A DNA stretch of 36,498 bases from NCBI GenBank assembly GCA_028869395.1, contig JAGWSE010000444.1, positions 1 through 36,498 on the forward strand, read 5' to 3'. Of this stretch, positions 15,850 to 24,249 are shown piece after piece. The position numbers were made by a program, and so were the translations under genes. The stretch's first letter is position 1. Every line of letters starts with the position of its first letter. The stretch is from Alphaproteobacteria bacterium (lineage in GTDB: Bacteria; Pseudomonadota; Alphaproteobacteria; Caulobacterales; Caulobacteraceae). Below the pieces are notes generated by a model that searched no databases, was not told where the DNA came from, and saw nothing but the letters and a program-made list of their open reading frames with translations.

Positions 15850-16035
15850 ATGGATAACTACTGGCTGCGCGCGCTGGAAGCGGCGGAAGCCGCCGAGGAG
15901 ACGGCAAGGCGCCTGCGCCAGCGCTATGGCAGCGATGCCGAGGCGCATCTTAAGGACGAGGCTCCGCGCTGGAGATCCGCAACGAAGCCTCCGCCGCGGC
16001 TGGACGACGTGCGCCGCGCCCTCAGATGGACCTAG
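15850..16035 (+). CDS. Small helical hypothetical protein
   Basis: A 61-residue protein, mostly one charged helix (LRALEAAEAAEETARRLRQR) with an Arg/Pro-rich tail ending in VRRALRWT. ATG 15850 is preceded by GGGAGG. The reading frame extends upstream into the kinase gene but without ribosome sites. It overlaps the 3' end of the convergent Nudix gene by 14 bases. I do not recognise a family; function unknown. Confidence 0.6.
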   Translation: MDNYWLRALEAAEAAEETARRLRQRYGSDAEAHLKDEAPRWRSATKPPPRLDDVRRALRWT

Positions 16036-16462
16036 GGCCCGACGGCTCGAAGCTCGCGATCAGGAGCTGGAGGTCCACTTCGTCGACCAGGCCCGAGGCC
16101 TCTGTGATCGAGATCCACAGCTTGTCCCGGACCTCGCGTTCCGGCCAGTCGGAATGCTCGTGGAGCACCTCGAGCGCATAGACCGCGACATTCACGCTCT
16201 GGATCCGGCCGCTTTTCATCACCTTGTCGTAGCGGTACTCACCCAGCGGATCCTCGGTCACGCGGCCCGCGACGCCGGTCTCCTCCAGCGCCTCCCGGGC
16301 GGCGGCGATGGTCGGCGGCTCGCCCTTGCGCCCCCAGCCCTTGGGAATGACCCAGCGGCGGGTCTCGCGCGAGGTGATGAGCAGAACCTCCACCCCGCCT
16401 TCGAAGCGGCGCCACGGGAGCGCCGCATACTGCCGACGTGTCCCGCGGCGCGCCTTGGCCAT
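16022..16462 (-). CDS. Nudix hydrolase
   Basis: A 146-residue Nudix protein. The full signature Gx5Ex7REUxEExGU is present: the opening G begins GWGRKGE, the E is followed seven residues later by REALEETGV. A WVIPKGW stretch stands just before it, as in the diphosphoinositol-polyphosphate-like (DIPP) Nudix subgroup. It would cleave a nucleoside-diphosphate-type or polyphosphate-type substrate with Mg2+; the exact substrate cannot be read from sequence. It is monocistronic by appearance. Confidence 0.88.
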   Translation of the reverse strand: MAKARRGTRRQYAALPWRRFEGGVEVLLITSRETRRWVIPKGWGRKGEPPTIAAAREALEETGVAGRVTEDPLGEYRYDKVMKSGRIQSVNVAVYALEVLHEHSDWPEREVRDKLWISITEASGLVDEVDLQLLIASFEPSGPRSI

Positions 16463-16599
16463 CGTCAGCGCCTCCTTCGACGGGGCCCCGTCGTCCGGCG
16501 GCGGTGGTCGAATCGTGACGGTCCCGTGACATCCAGCGGTAGGACCGGGCGTCGGTGCTGTAAACGACGATCGCAGCTTGGCGCTGACCGGGGCGGGGG

Positions 16600-16651
16600 G
16601 GACCGGCTCAACTGCTGGAGAGAGGGGCTCGTAATGACGTTGAGCCGGTCC
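16600..16651 (+). repeat. Long hairpin enclosing a ribosome site and start codon
   Basis: A perfect 13-base inverted repeat (16600-16612 with 16639-16651, first arm GGACCGGCTCAAC) surrounds a 26-base loop. The loop contains a purine-rich GGAGAGAGGGG (16617-16627) and ATG 16634. It lies in the 273-base gap between the Nudix and DUF885 genes, where nothing else is evident. It may be a cis-regulatory RNA element for the small ORF that starts inside it. Confidence 0.45.
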
Positions 16652-16735
16652 GTCCGGGATCGGCTGGGGGCGACCGCTCCCGGACCGCGCAAGAACATGA
16701 TCCGCTTGTGTCGAGTTCCAGACCTTAGCGAATGA
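16634..16735 (+). CDS. Candidate 33-residue small basic protein
   Basis: ATG 16634, preceded by a strong purine-rich ribosome site, opens a 33-codon frame. It encodes a basic peptide (MTLSRSVRDRLGATAPGPRK and onward, ending VPDLSE). The stop is immediately next to the stop of the convergent DUF885 gene (16736). It is supported only by the ribosome site and neat spacing. Chance is quite possible. Confidence 0.35.
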   Translation: MTLSRSVRDRLGATAPGPRKNMIRLCRVPDLSE

Positions 16736-18607
16736 TCAGAGCTCGTGGCGTCCACCATCGCCGATCCAACTGTCGACGACGTCGTCCAGGACGGTAAGCG
16801 GAACCGGACCGGTCTCGAGAAGCAGGTCATCGAACTTGCGCAAGTCGTACGCTGAGCCGAGCGTGGCCCTGGCCTTGTCTCGCAGCCTGTTGATCTCCGT
16901 GTGTCCCACCTTGTAGCCGCAGGCTTGGCCGGGGCTCGCGCAATAGCGGTCGATCTCGCTGGTCATGGCGTCGCGCGTGCGCCCCGTAGCGTCCATCGCC
17001 CACTTGATGGCCTGCTCGCGGCTCCAGCGCTTGGCGTGCAATCCAGTGTCGACCACGAGGCGGACGGCGCGGAACTGCTGGGCCTGCAAATAACCCAGTC
17101 GGCCCGCCCAATCGTGGTCGTACATGCCGATCTCGTCCGCGAGTTGTTCGGCGTAGAGGGCATAGCCTTCCACATAGGCGTTGAACCCCGACAGCAGCAC
17201 GCGGACGAGCGGCAGTCGGCCGGTCTCGGTCAGGTAGGCGCCCTGCCAGGCGTGGCCGGGGATGCCTTCGTGGAAAGTCAGGGTCGGCAGCGAGAACTTC
17301 GGCCAGTTCGAGGTGGTCTTGAGGTTGATGTAGTAGATCGAAGGCCGCGAACCATCGAGGGAGCCGAAGTTCATGTAGCCTTGGCCTGCCCCGTCCTGGA
17401 TCTCCACCGGCACGCGCTTGACCAGGATCGGAGCCTTCAGCTTCAGGTCGAAGGCGCGCGACAGCCTCGGTCGCACCGAGGCGATCAGCTGATTGAGGTA
17501 GGAGAGGATCTGGGCGCGGCCGGCGTCGGTATCGGGGAACAGGAAGCGTGGATCCTTTCCGAGCGCGGCCATCCGCGCGCCGACTGAGCCTTTCGCGAGC
17601 CCGTGCGATTTGAGGAGCCCGTCCATCCGGGCCTCGATTGCACGGTTCTGCTCCAGCCCCATCTGGTGGATTTGATCAGCCGTGAGGCTTGTCGTCGTGC
17701 CGGCCTTCAGCAGCCATGCGTAATAGGGCTCGCCGTCCGAGAAGCGCCAGACGCCCGCTTCCTGGCCGCTGTGCGGCTGCAACGCCTTCAGTGCATCGAG
17801 CTGGCGGGCCAGGGCGGGATAGACCTCCGACTCGACGATGTTCTGGGCGCGCTCCCCGTAGGCGCCGCCGATCCGGTGCTGCGCCGTGCGCCGGGCGAGC
17901 GACAGCGCCAGCCGCGACTGGGCCGGCGACACCTTCAGCATCGCTTGCTGCTGGCCGATGGTGTTGGCGAGGATGAAGTCGGGCGGGACGACGCCCTTGC
18001 CCGCATCGGCGATCATCCGCTCGGTCTCGCCGGCCAGGTTGCGCGCCAGGTCGTGCAGCCGCGCGAGGTAGGCGTCCGCGTCGTCGGCCGTCTCCACCCG
18101 GTGCTGTGTGTCCAGGAAGTCGGGCGCCGAGGAGTAGGATCCGGACTGCTGACTGACGACATAGGGCCCGGCGTTCTCGTTCATGGCGTCGCCGAGGGTG
18201 TTCGCGCCGAAGTCGAACGGCCGCGCCTCGGCTCCAAGCTGAAGGGCGTAGGCCACGGTCTGCTTGTGGAGCTTCGCCCTCGGGGAGAGGCCGGTGTCCG
18301 GAAACGCCGTGAGCGACTTCAGTTGGTCCGCGCAGAACGTAGCCTGCTGGCGGTGGGCGCTCGGGGAAGCGTCGGAGAGCTCGAACATCAGGCCCGCCCT
18401 GGCGCCCTTGTCGAGTCCGTAGCTCGTCGCCGCCTCGGGCCAAAGGGTGAGCAGGGAGCCGGCGAGCATGTCCAGATGCGCGGCGAACGCCTTGTCCGCT
18501 GGTGTTTCCGCCGGAGCTTCGCCTGCGCTGTCGCGGGACTTGGGGGCGGCGGCCAGCAGGCCCGCAGCCGCGCCGGACAGGAGAAGGTGCCTACGGTCGA
18601 GCTTCAT
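16736..18607 (-). CDS. DUF885-family exported putative metallohydrolase
   Basis: A 623-residue protein of the DUF885 family, thought to be zinc-peptidase-like. The N-terminus MKLDRRHLLLSGAAAGLLAA has a twin-arginine-like RR before the hydrophobic stretch, so export through Tat or Sec is likely. The family motif HEGIPGH, in LTFHEGIPGHAWQ, carries the probable metal-binding His and Glu, followed by EGYALYAEQL with another conserved Glu. The start at 18607 is the first Met before the signal; the open frame upstream is unrelated. It lies 97 bases downstream of map. Substrate unknown. Confidence 0.87.
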   Translation of the reverse strand: MKLDRRHLLLSGAAAGLLAAAPKSRDSAGEAPAETPADKAFAAHLDMLAGSLLTLWPEAATSYGLDKGARAGLMFELSDASPSAHRQQATFCADQLKSLTAFPDTGLSPRAKLHKQTVAYALQLGAEARPFDFGANTLGDAMNENAGPYVVSQQSGSYSSAPDFLDTQHRVETADDADAYLARLHDLARNLAGETERMIADAGKGVVPPDFILANTIGQQQAMLKVSPAQSRLALSLARRTAQHRIGGAYGERAQNIVESEVYPALARQLDALKALQPHSGQEAGVWRFSDGEPYYAWLLKAGTTTSLTADQIHQMGLEQNRAIEARMDGLLKSHGLAKGSVGARMAALGKDPRFLFPDTDAGRAQILSYLNQLIASVRPRLSRAFDLKLKAPILVKRVPVEIQDGAGQGYMNFGSLDGSRPSIYYINLKTTSNWPKFSLPTLTFHEGIPGHAWQGAYLTETGRLPLVRVLLSGFNAYVEGYALYAEQLADEIGMYDHDWAGRLGYLQAQQFRAVRLVVDTGLHAKRWSREQAIKWAMDATGRTRDAMTSEIDRYCASPGQACGYKVGHTEINRLRDKARATLGSAYDLRKFDDLLLETGPVPLTVLDDVVDSWIGDGGRHEL

Positions 18608-18704
18608 GAGGGGACCGTAGGCCGCGCCGGCTCGTTGCGGCAATACCGCCCGCCGGCGCCTCCCGACCACAGCTCGATCCCGGAGCGCAGCCGTCCGGGG
18701 GCCG

Positions 18705-19529
18705 TCAGGCGGCCTGCAGCGGCGGCTTGAAGATGCCGGCGGGCGAGAGGGTGAAGACCTCGACGCCCGCCTCGGTCACGCCCACGGAATGCTCGCACTG
18801 GGCCGAGAGCGACTTGTCCCTCGTCACGGCCGTCCAGCCGTCGGAAAGCAGCTTCACCGGGTACTTTCCCAGGTTCACCATCGGCTCGATCGTGAAGAAC
18901 ATGCCCGGGCGCAACAGCTCGCCCGTGCCGGGCTGGCCAAAGTGCAGGATGTTCGGCGCGTCGTGGAACACCCGACCCACGCCGTGACCGCAGAAGTCGC
19001 GCACCACCGAACAGCGCATGCTCTCGACGTAGGTCTGGATGGCGTGGCCGATGTCGCCGGTGCGCGCGCCCGGCTTCACCGCCGCAAGGCCCCGCTCGAG
19101 GCCTTCGTAGGTCACGTCCACCAGCCGCTTCGCCCGAGGCGCGATCTGGCCCACGCCATACATGCGGCTCGTGTCGCCATGCCAGCCGTCAACGATCACG
19201 GTGACGTCTATGTTGACGATGTCGCCCTCGCGCAGCACCCGCTCGCCGGGGATGCCATGGCAGACGATATGGTTGGGGCTGATGCAGACGGTCTTGGTGT
19301 ATCCACGGTAGCCGAGGCAGGCGGGCAGGGCGCCGTGATCGAGAATGAACTCGCGCGCCAGCCGGTCGAGATCCTCCGTCACCGCGCCCGGGACGACGTG
19401 CGGCGTCAGCATGTCGAGGCACTCGGCCCCGAGCTTTCCCGCCTTGCGCATGCCCTCGAAGTCCTCGGCGGAATGGATCTTGATCTGGCCGGTGCGATAG
19501 TCGCCGTCGAGAGCGTCTGTGGATGACAT
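18705..19529 (-). CDS. map: Methionine aminopeptidase, type I
   Basis: A 274-residue type I enzyme that removes the initiator methionine from new proteins. The metal ligands are visible: two Asp in NIDVTVIVDGWHGDTS, His in CGHGVGRVFH, Glu in FTIEPMV and Glu in QCEHSVGVT. It sits downstream of sfsA on the same strand (gap 90 bases). Confidence 0.96.
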   Translation of the reverse strand: MSSTDALDGDYRTGQIKIHSAEDFEGMRKAGKLGAECLDMLTPHVVPGAVTEDLDRLAREFILDHGALPACLGYRGYTKTVCISPNHIVCHGIPGERVLREGDIVNIDVTVIVDGWHGDTSRMYGVGQIAPRAKRLVDVTYEGLERGLAAVKPGARTGDIGHAIQTYVESMRCSVVRDFCGHGVGRVFHDAPNILHFGQPGTGELLRPGMFFTIEPMVNLGKYPVKLLSDGWTAVTRDKSLSAQCEHSVGVTEAGVEVFTLSPAGIFKPPLQAA

Positions 19530-19619
19530 GAGATGTTCCGGCCCATCAGCGTGGGCCGCTCCTTGGATCGAGACTATGTCGCAATGCTTACGCGGAAGTT
19601 CAACGCCTGAAGGGCTTCA

Positions 19620-20333
19620 CTAGGGCTGCGGCGCATCGCGCCATGGCAGCCGGCCGCTGATCCGGACGCTGTCCGTGCTGATCGCGCACCCGTAGACCAA
19701 CACCTCGACGCCGCGGCCGGCGACCGCCGCCAGGGTCTCGGCGAACTTGCGGTCGCAGTCGGCCGCAGCGGCGAACCGGTCGCAATCCGTGCGCTGGACG
19801 ATGAACAGGAGCACCGCCCGGTCGCCCGCCTGCTTCATCGCGGCAAGCTCGTTGAGATGCCGGGTCGAGCGCGCCGCGACGCAGTCGGGAAATTCGGCGA
19901 GCGAGCCCTCCCGGCGCAGATGGACGTTCTTCACCTCGACCCAAGCGTTCGGCCGCGCATCGTCCTGCAGCAGGAAGTCGACCCGGCTGTTCTCGCCGTA
20001 GCGCACCTCGCGCCGATGCGTCCGATAACCGGCGAGCTCCGGGATCGCCCCGGCCGCAAGCGCCTCGGCCACGAGGCGATTGGGATGCATCGTGTTGAGG
20101 CCCACGAGTCCGCCGTCGGCCTCGATCAGTTCGAGCGTATGGGCGAGCTTCCGTTTCGGATCGTCCGACTTCGACAGCCAGCAGGTCAGGCCCGGCGTGT
20201 TCAGGCCCAGCATGGCGCCAGGGTTCGGACAGTGCGCCGTCAGCGCGGTCCCGTCGTCGAGCACGACGTCGGCGAAGAATCGTTTGTAACGGGCGACCAG
20301 GCGGCCGCGGACGAGCGGTTGCGGGAAGTCCAT
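19620..20333 (-). CDS. sfsA: Sugar fermentation stimulation protein homologue SfsA
   Basis: A 237-residue SfsA. The N-terminal OB-like part has FFADVVLDDGTALTAHCPNPG with the conserved CPNPGAM motif. The C-terminal nuclease-like part has SRVDFLL and AWVEVKNVHLRREG, with Asp, Glu and Lys arranged as in PD-(D/E)xK folds, and FPDCVAARSTRHLNEL. Its molecular role is poorly defined; DNA binding was reported for the family. It is divergent from the CinA-like gene with 53 bases between starts. Confidence 0.95.
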   Translation of the reverse strand: MDFPQPLVRGRLVARYKRFFADVVLDDGTALTAHCPNPGAMLGLNTPGLTCWLSKSDDPKRKLAHTLELIEADGGLVGLNTMHPNRLVAEALAAGAIPELAGYRTHRREVRYGENSRVDFLLQDDARPNAWVEVKNVHLRREGSLAEFPDCVAARSTRHLNELAAMKQAGDRAVLLFIVQRTDCDRFAAAADCDRKFAETLAAVAGRGVEVLVYGCAISTDSVRISGRLPWRDAPQP

Positions 20334-20386
20334 GAGGGGCGCTAGTCGAAGGGGGCGGTGGCTTCATCTAGGGCAGGGAACGAAGG

Positions 20387-21166
20387 ATGGCGAGCGTGGG
20401 CGTGAACGGGGCGCACGAGCGGGTCAGCGCCGCGGTGTTGATCATCGGCGACGAGATCCTTTCTGGGCGCACCCAGGACACCAACCTGCGCGACATCGCC
20501 CGCTATCTGGGGACGTTCGGCGTCGATGTGGCCGAGGCCCGCGTCGCGCCGGACATCATCGAGGAGATCGTGGCGGCCCTGAATGCGCTCCGCGCCCGCT
20601 ACGACTACGTGATCACGACCGGCGGCATCGGTCCCACCCACGACGACATCACCGCCGACGCGGTGGCGGCGGCCTTCGACACCGAGCTCTACGAGCACCC
20701 CGAGATCCTCGCGATGATGCAGGCCCGCTGGGGTGGCGAGCTTAACGCCGCGCGCCGTCGGATGGCACGCGTTCCCATTGGGGGCGAGTTGGTCAAGAAC
20801 CCGGTGCAGGGGCCGCCCGGCTTCGCCATCGGCAACGTCTTCGTGCTCGCGGGCGTGCCCCAGATCATGCGCGGCATGCTCGAGGACGTGGGGCCGAGGC
20901 TCAGGACCGGTGCGGTCACCATCTCGCGCACGGTGCGGGTCGAGGGCACGGGCGAGGGAGCTATCGCGGCGCCGCTCGAGGCGGTGGCGAAGGCCCATCC
21001 GGCCATGTCGCTGGGCAGCTATCCCTTCTTCGGTCCGGAGGGCTACGGCTCCAATCTTGTCCTGCGCGGCCGTGACGCTGCGGAAGTCGCCGCGACGATC
21101 GCCGAGCTTATCGCGGCTCTGACGGCCGCCGGGATCGCAAACGTCAGTGAGGTTTCCCCATCCTGA
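20387..21166 (+). CDS. CinA-type molybdopterin-binding-fold protein
   Basis: A 259-residue protein with the MoaB/MogA-like domain of the competence/damage-inducible CinA family. IIGDEILSGRTQDTN at residues 19-33 and TTGGIGPTHDDITADAVA near residue 77 are the diagnostic motifs. It lacks the C-terminal nicotinamide-nucleotide deamidase domain of full CinA. Relatives are annotated as ADP-ribose pyrophosphatase-like; the true reaction here is not known. Confidence 0.88.
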   Translation: MASVGVNGAHERVSAAVLIIGDEILSGRTQDTNLRDIARYLGTFGVDVAEARVAPDIIEEIVAALNALRARYDYVITTGGIGPTHDDITADAVAAAFDTELYEHPEILAMMQARWGGELNAARRRMARVPIGGELVKNPVQGPPGFAIGNVFVLAGVPQIMRGMLEDVGPRLRTGAVTISRTVRVEGTGEGAIAAPLEAVAKAHPAMSLGSYPFFGPEGYGSNLVLRGRDAAEVAATIAELIAALTAAGIANVSEVSPS

Positions 21167-21240
21167 GGGCCGTGGGATTTGTGCCCCGGCAGCGTATCGC
21201 CTAGGCTTCGTCCAACGATGTTTTCGCTGGGACCGATTTC

Positions 21241-21507
21241 ATGATTGCCGCAATGTTCGCCGCGGCGGCGCTGCTGGCGGGCGGGTCGCCCGCGGCCGGC
21301 GCGCCCGCCGCGACCACGACAGCCGATGCAAGGCCCGCTCCTAAGGCAAAGACCAACGACCTTGTCTGCCGCAAGGAGGCCCTGCTCGGGAGCAACATTC
21401 CGCAGAAGGTCTGCTACAGCCGGTCGGAAGATGCGGCCAACCGCCAGGAGAGCCGCATGACGCTCGAGCGCATGCAGGCCATGAGCCGGCCGCCTGGCGG
21501 TCACTGA
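21241..21507 (+). CDS. Small secreted protein, first of a tandem pair
   Basis: An 88-residue protein with a signal-peptide-like start (MIAAMFAAAALLAGGSPAAGA). Its mature part has two cysteines in NDLVCRKEALLGSNIPQKVC, then a charged helix and RPPGG near the end. The pattern N-D-L/I-V-C-x-K-E, G-S-N-I-P, V-C is shared with the next gene. The paired cysteines could form a disulphide in the periplasm. Function unknown. Confidence 0.7.
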   Translation: MIAAMFAAAALLAGGSPAAGAPAATTTADARPAPKAKTNDLVCRKEALLGSNIPQKVCYSRSEDAANRQESRMTLERMQAMSRPPGGH

Positions 21508-21535
21508 CCCACGGGCGGACGCCCACTCTGGGTCA
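21505..21535 (+). terminator. Hairpin overlapping the stop of the first small secreted gene
   Basis: TGACCCA (21505-21511), which includes the stop codon, pairs with TGGGTCA (21529-21535), with an inner GGGC/GCCC stem. It is terminator-like but lacks a T-tract. Confidence 0.45.
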
Positions 21536-21601
21536 TTCCGCAGATTTGTAACGGTGCGCCAGCTATCGTAGAGGTAGATTGGCTTATTTGGGGGCTGCAA
21601 C

Positions 21602-21865
21602 ATGCTTATCGTGATGCTCGCGGCGACCGCGCTGCTCGCCGGGGGGACGCCGGCCGCGGCTTCGGCTCCCGGCGCGCAGGTCGTCGTCGCGCAGTCGGCG
21701 AAGTCCGACCAGAACGACATCGTCTGCCACAAGGAATATCCGACCGGCAGCAACATCCCGACCAACGTCTGCCGTAGCAAGGCCGAGGAGGCCGCGGCCC
21801 GCGAAGAAGCGCGCAAGCAGCTCGAAAAGATGCAGCTCGCCACGCCCCGCCCGCCGGGGGGATAA
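21602..21865 (+). CDS. Small secreted protein, second of a tandem pair
   Basis: An 87-residue signal-peptide-bearing protein (MLIVMLAATALLAGGTPAAA). It is a clear paralogue of the preceding gene: NDIVCHKEYPTGSNIPTNVC, then a Glu/Lys/Arg-rich helix (AEEAAAREEARKQLEKM) and RPPGG at the end. Two conserved cysteines again suggest a disulphide. Its own ribosome site and the hairpin between the genes suggest separate expression. Function unknown. Confidence 0.72.
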   Translation: MLIVMLAATALLAGGTPAAASAPGAQVVVAQSAKSDQNDIVCHKEYPTGSNIPTNVCRSKAEEAAAREEARKQLEKMQLATPRPPGG

Positions 21866-22035
21866 TGTCCGGCCCCCGCCCCCTTGGACAGCTTGTCCGT
21901 CGGGCGGTCCTGCCAAGGAGCTGATCGCCCGGTTCGGTCGCGTTTGCCTGCGCGTCGCCTCCACCCCTCAGAGAGGGTCGGTTGTGGCTTGGCGGAAAAC
22001 GCGGTTACCTCGCGCCAGACGGCGCGGAGCGGGTG

Positions 22036-24246
22036 ATGGAGCGGCCGCTTGAGGGATTGAAGATCCTCGAGGCCTCGGGCGAGGTCGCGGTGCGCTATTG
22101 CGGGCGGCTCTTCGCACAACTCGGGGCTGACGTTGCGACCGCCGGCCAGCGCGGCGACGCCCACATCGGTTACGCCGGCGAGCTCGGCCGGGCCTACGGC
22201 CGCTGGCTGGATCAGGGAAAGCGTGAGGTGGCGCCCGAGGACCCGTGGTCGGGCTTCGACCTGGTTGTTGCGGGTCAGGACCAGCCCGCGGTCGCCGCGG
22301 CGCGCGTCAGACTGGCGCGCGCTCCGGACCCTCCGGCGCTGCTGGCGCTCACCTGGTTCGGCTCCGAGGGACCCTGCGCCGGCTGGCGCGGAACCGATGA
22401 GCTGATCTCTGCTCTCGCGGGCCTGGCCTACGCCTTCGGGCCCATCGAGGGCCCTCCGACGCTCGCGCAGGGCCACGGACCACAGCTGACGGCGGGACTG
22501 GTGGCCTTCAACGCCGCCGTGGCCGCGCTCCTGGCGCCTCGGCCGGTCAGGCCCTCGCGGATCGACGTGAATGTTTTCGAGTCCGCCATGTGCTTCACCG
22601 AGACCGGCGCCATGAGCGCGCGCGTCGATGGCGTGATCTCGCATCGCTGGGGCGTGAACCGGTTCGCGCCCACCTACCCCGGAACCAGCTACCGCACCGC
22701 GGACGGCTGGGCCGGCGTAACGGCCCTGATCCCGGCGCAGTGGCGCGCGCTGGCCCAAATCGCCGGACTGCCGGAACTGGCTGAGGACCCGCGTTTCGCC
22801 ACGACCGTCGACCGGCTGCTCCTGGCCGACGAGGTGGACGAGATCCTCGCGCCTATCTTCCTGACCAGGACGACAGACGAATGGGTCGCGCTCGGCGCCC
22901 GCCACCGCGTTCCGATCGCCCCGATGCCGCACCCCGGCGAACTGCCCCAGGTCGGCCACTGGCGCGCCAGAGGAAGCTTCGCCCCGTTCGACGGGTCCGA
23001 GGTCCTGGCGCCTACGCTGCCGTTCAGGATGGGCTTCGATCATGTCACCTCCGCCCGTTCCGTGGCCGGGCCGAACGGGCCTCTGGGCGGACTGAAGGTC
23101 GTCGATTTCGGGATGGGCTGGGCGGGCCCGCTCTGCGGCCGCACCCTGGCCGACCTCGGCGCGGAGGTGATCAAGATCGAGTCGGAAACCCATCCCGACT
23201 GGTGGCGTGGCTGGGAAGCTGACGAAGGCGGCGATCCGCCCCTCATCGAGCTGAAGCACAACTTTTTCTGCGTGAACCGAAACAAGCGCGGCGTGGCCCT
23301 GGATCTCGCCACGTCGGACGGCCAGTCCGCTGCCAGGGCGCTGATCGCCCAGGCCGACGTGGTGATCGAGAACTATGCCGCCGGCGTGATGGACAAGCTG
23401 GGCCTGGGCCAGGCCGAGCAGCGCCGCATCCGACCCGGGCTGATCAGCGTCTCCATGGGGGCGTTCGGCTCCGACGGGCCGCTGTCGGGGACGCGTGCCT
23501 ACGGTTCGACCGTCGAGCAGGCCTCGGGCCTTCCCTACATGAACGGTGAGGCGGACTGGGCGCCCTGTCTGCAGCACGTGGCTTATGGAGACCCTCTGGC
23601 GGGGCTGTTCGCGGCGGCGGCCATCCTGGCTGCGCTTCACGGCCGGCGTCGGCTCGGCGGGGCCGAGATCGACCTCGCGCAGACCGCCTGCCTGTTCCAG
23701 TTCGGCGCCGATGCGATCATCGCCGAGCAGATCACGGGCCAACCCGTCCCCCGCACCGGCAATCGCCGCGCGCGGATGGCGCCTGTCTGCGTCACGCCTT
23801 GCGGCGGCGACGACGAGTGGCTCGCCATCGCCGTCGACGGCGAAGCGGCCTGGGTGGGCCTGTGCCGCGCCCTTGGCCGCCGTGATTGGGCCGCCGACCC
23901 GAGGCTGGCGACCCTGGCCGGCCGCGCGGCTGCGGCCGAGGCCATCGAAGGCGAGATCATTGCCTGGACCATCGTGCGCGAGGGGCGCGCCGCAGCGGCC
24001 GAGCTGCAGGCCTTTGGTGTCCCGGCCGCGGCGGTCCAGCGGTCCTCCGACCTCACCTACGATCCGCAGCTCGTCGCTGGCGGCTTCTGGGACTGGATGG
24101 AGCGCCGTTACGTCGGCCGCCACATGATGGCCGCCGCGCCCTTCGCCTACGACGGCCGTCGCCCGGCGCTCCGGCTGCCCGCTCCAACCCTCGGAGAACA
24201 CACAGCTGAGGTCCTCGGCCGCATGAAGGTGGACGTGCGCGCCTGA
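22036..24246 (+). CDS. Tandem-domain family III CoA-transferase (CaiB/BaiF)
   Basis: A 736-residue protein made of two CaiB/BaiF domains. Domain 1 (about residues 1-345) opens with LEGLKILEASGEVAVRYCGRLFAQLGADV; domain 2 (about 350-736) opens with GGLKVVDFGMGWAGPLCGRTLADLGAEVIKIE. Family III enzymes move CoA between carboxylic acids through an aspartyl-CoA intermediate. At the position I align with that Asp (the stretch VDVSMQD in formyl-CoA transferase), domain 1 has Glu (IDVNVFE) and domain 2 has Ala (IDLAQTA). The alignment is by eye. ATG 22036 has GGAG upstream. Substrate unknown; enoyl-CoA hydratase nearby hints at acyl-CoA metabolism. Confidence 0.85.
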   Translation: MERPLEGLKILEASGEVAVRYCGRLFAQLGADVATAGQRGDAHIGYAGELGRAYGRWLDQGKREVAPEDPWSGFDLVVAGQDQPAVAAARVRLARAPDPPALLALTWFGSEGPCAGWRGTDELISALAGLAYAFGPIEGPPTLAQGHGPQLTAGLVAFNAAVAALLAPRPVRPSRIDVNVFESAMCFTETGAMSARVDGVISHRWGVNRFAPTYPGTSYRTADGWAGVTALIPAQWRALAQIAGLPELAEDPRFATTVDRLLLADEVDEILAPIFLTRTTDEWVALGARHRVPIAPMPHPGELPQVGHWRARGSFAPFDGSEVLAPTLPFRMGFDHVTSARSVAGPNGPLGGLKVVDFGMGWAGPLCGRTLADLGAEVIKIESETHPDWWRGWEADEGGDPPLIELKHNFFCVNRNKRGVALDLATSDGQSAARALIAQADVVIENYAAGVMDKLGLGQAEQRRIRPGLISVSMGAFGSDGPLSGTRAYGSTVEQASGLPYMNGEADWAPCLQHVAYGDPLAGLFAAAAILAALHGRRRLGGAEIDLAQTACLFQFGADAIIAEQITGQPVPRTGNRRARMAPVCVTPCGGDDEWLAIAVDGEAAWVGLCRALGRRDWAADPRLATLAGRAAAAEAIEGEIIAWTIVREGRAAAAELQAFGVPAAAVQRSSDLTYDPQLVAGGFWDWMERRYVGRHMMAAAPFAYDGRRPALRLPAPTLGEHTAEVLGRMKVDVRA

Positions 24247-24249
24247 TCC

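Noticed and set aside
21043..24201. A 1052-codon open frame on the minus strand
   Set aside because: It lies antisense to the clear CoA-transferase and neighbouring genes. Its translation is low-complexity Arg/Gly/Ala-rich sequence without any domain; it is a high-G+C shadow.
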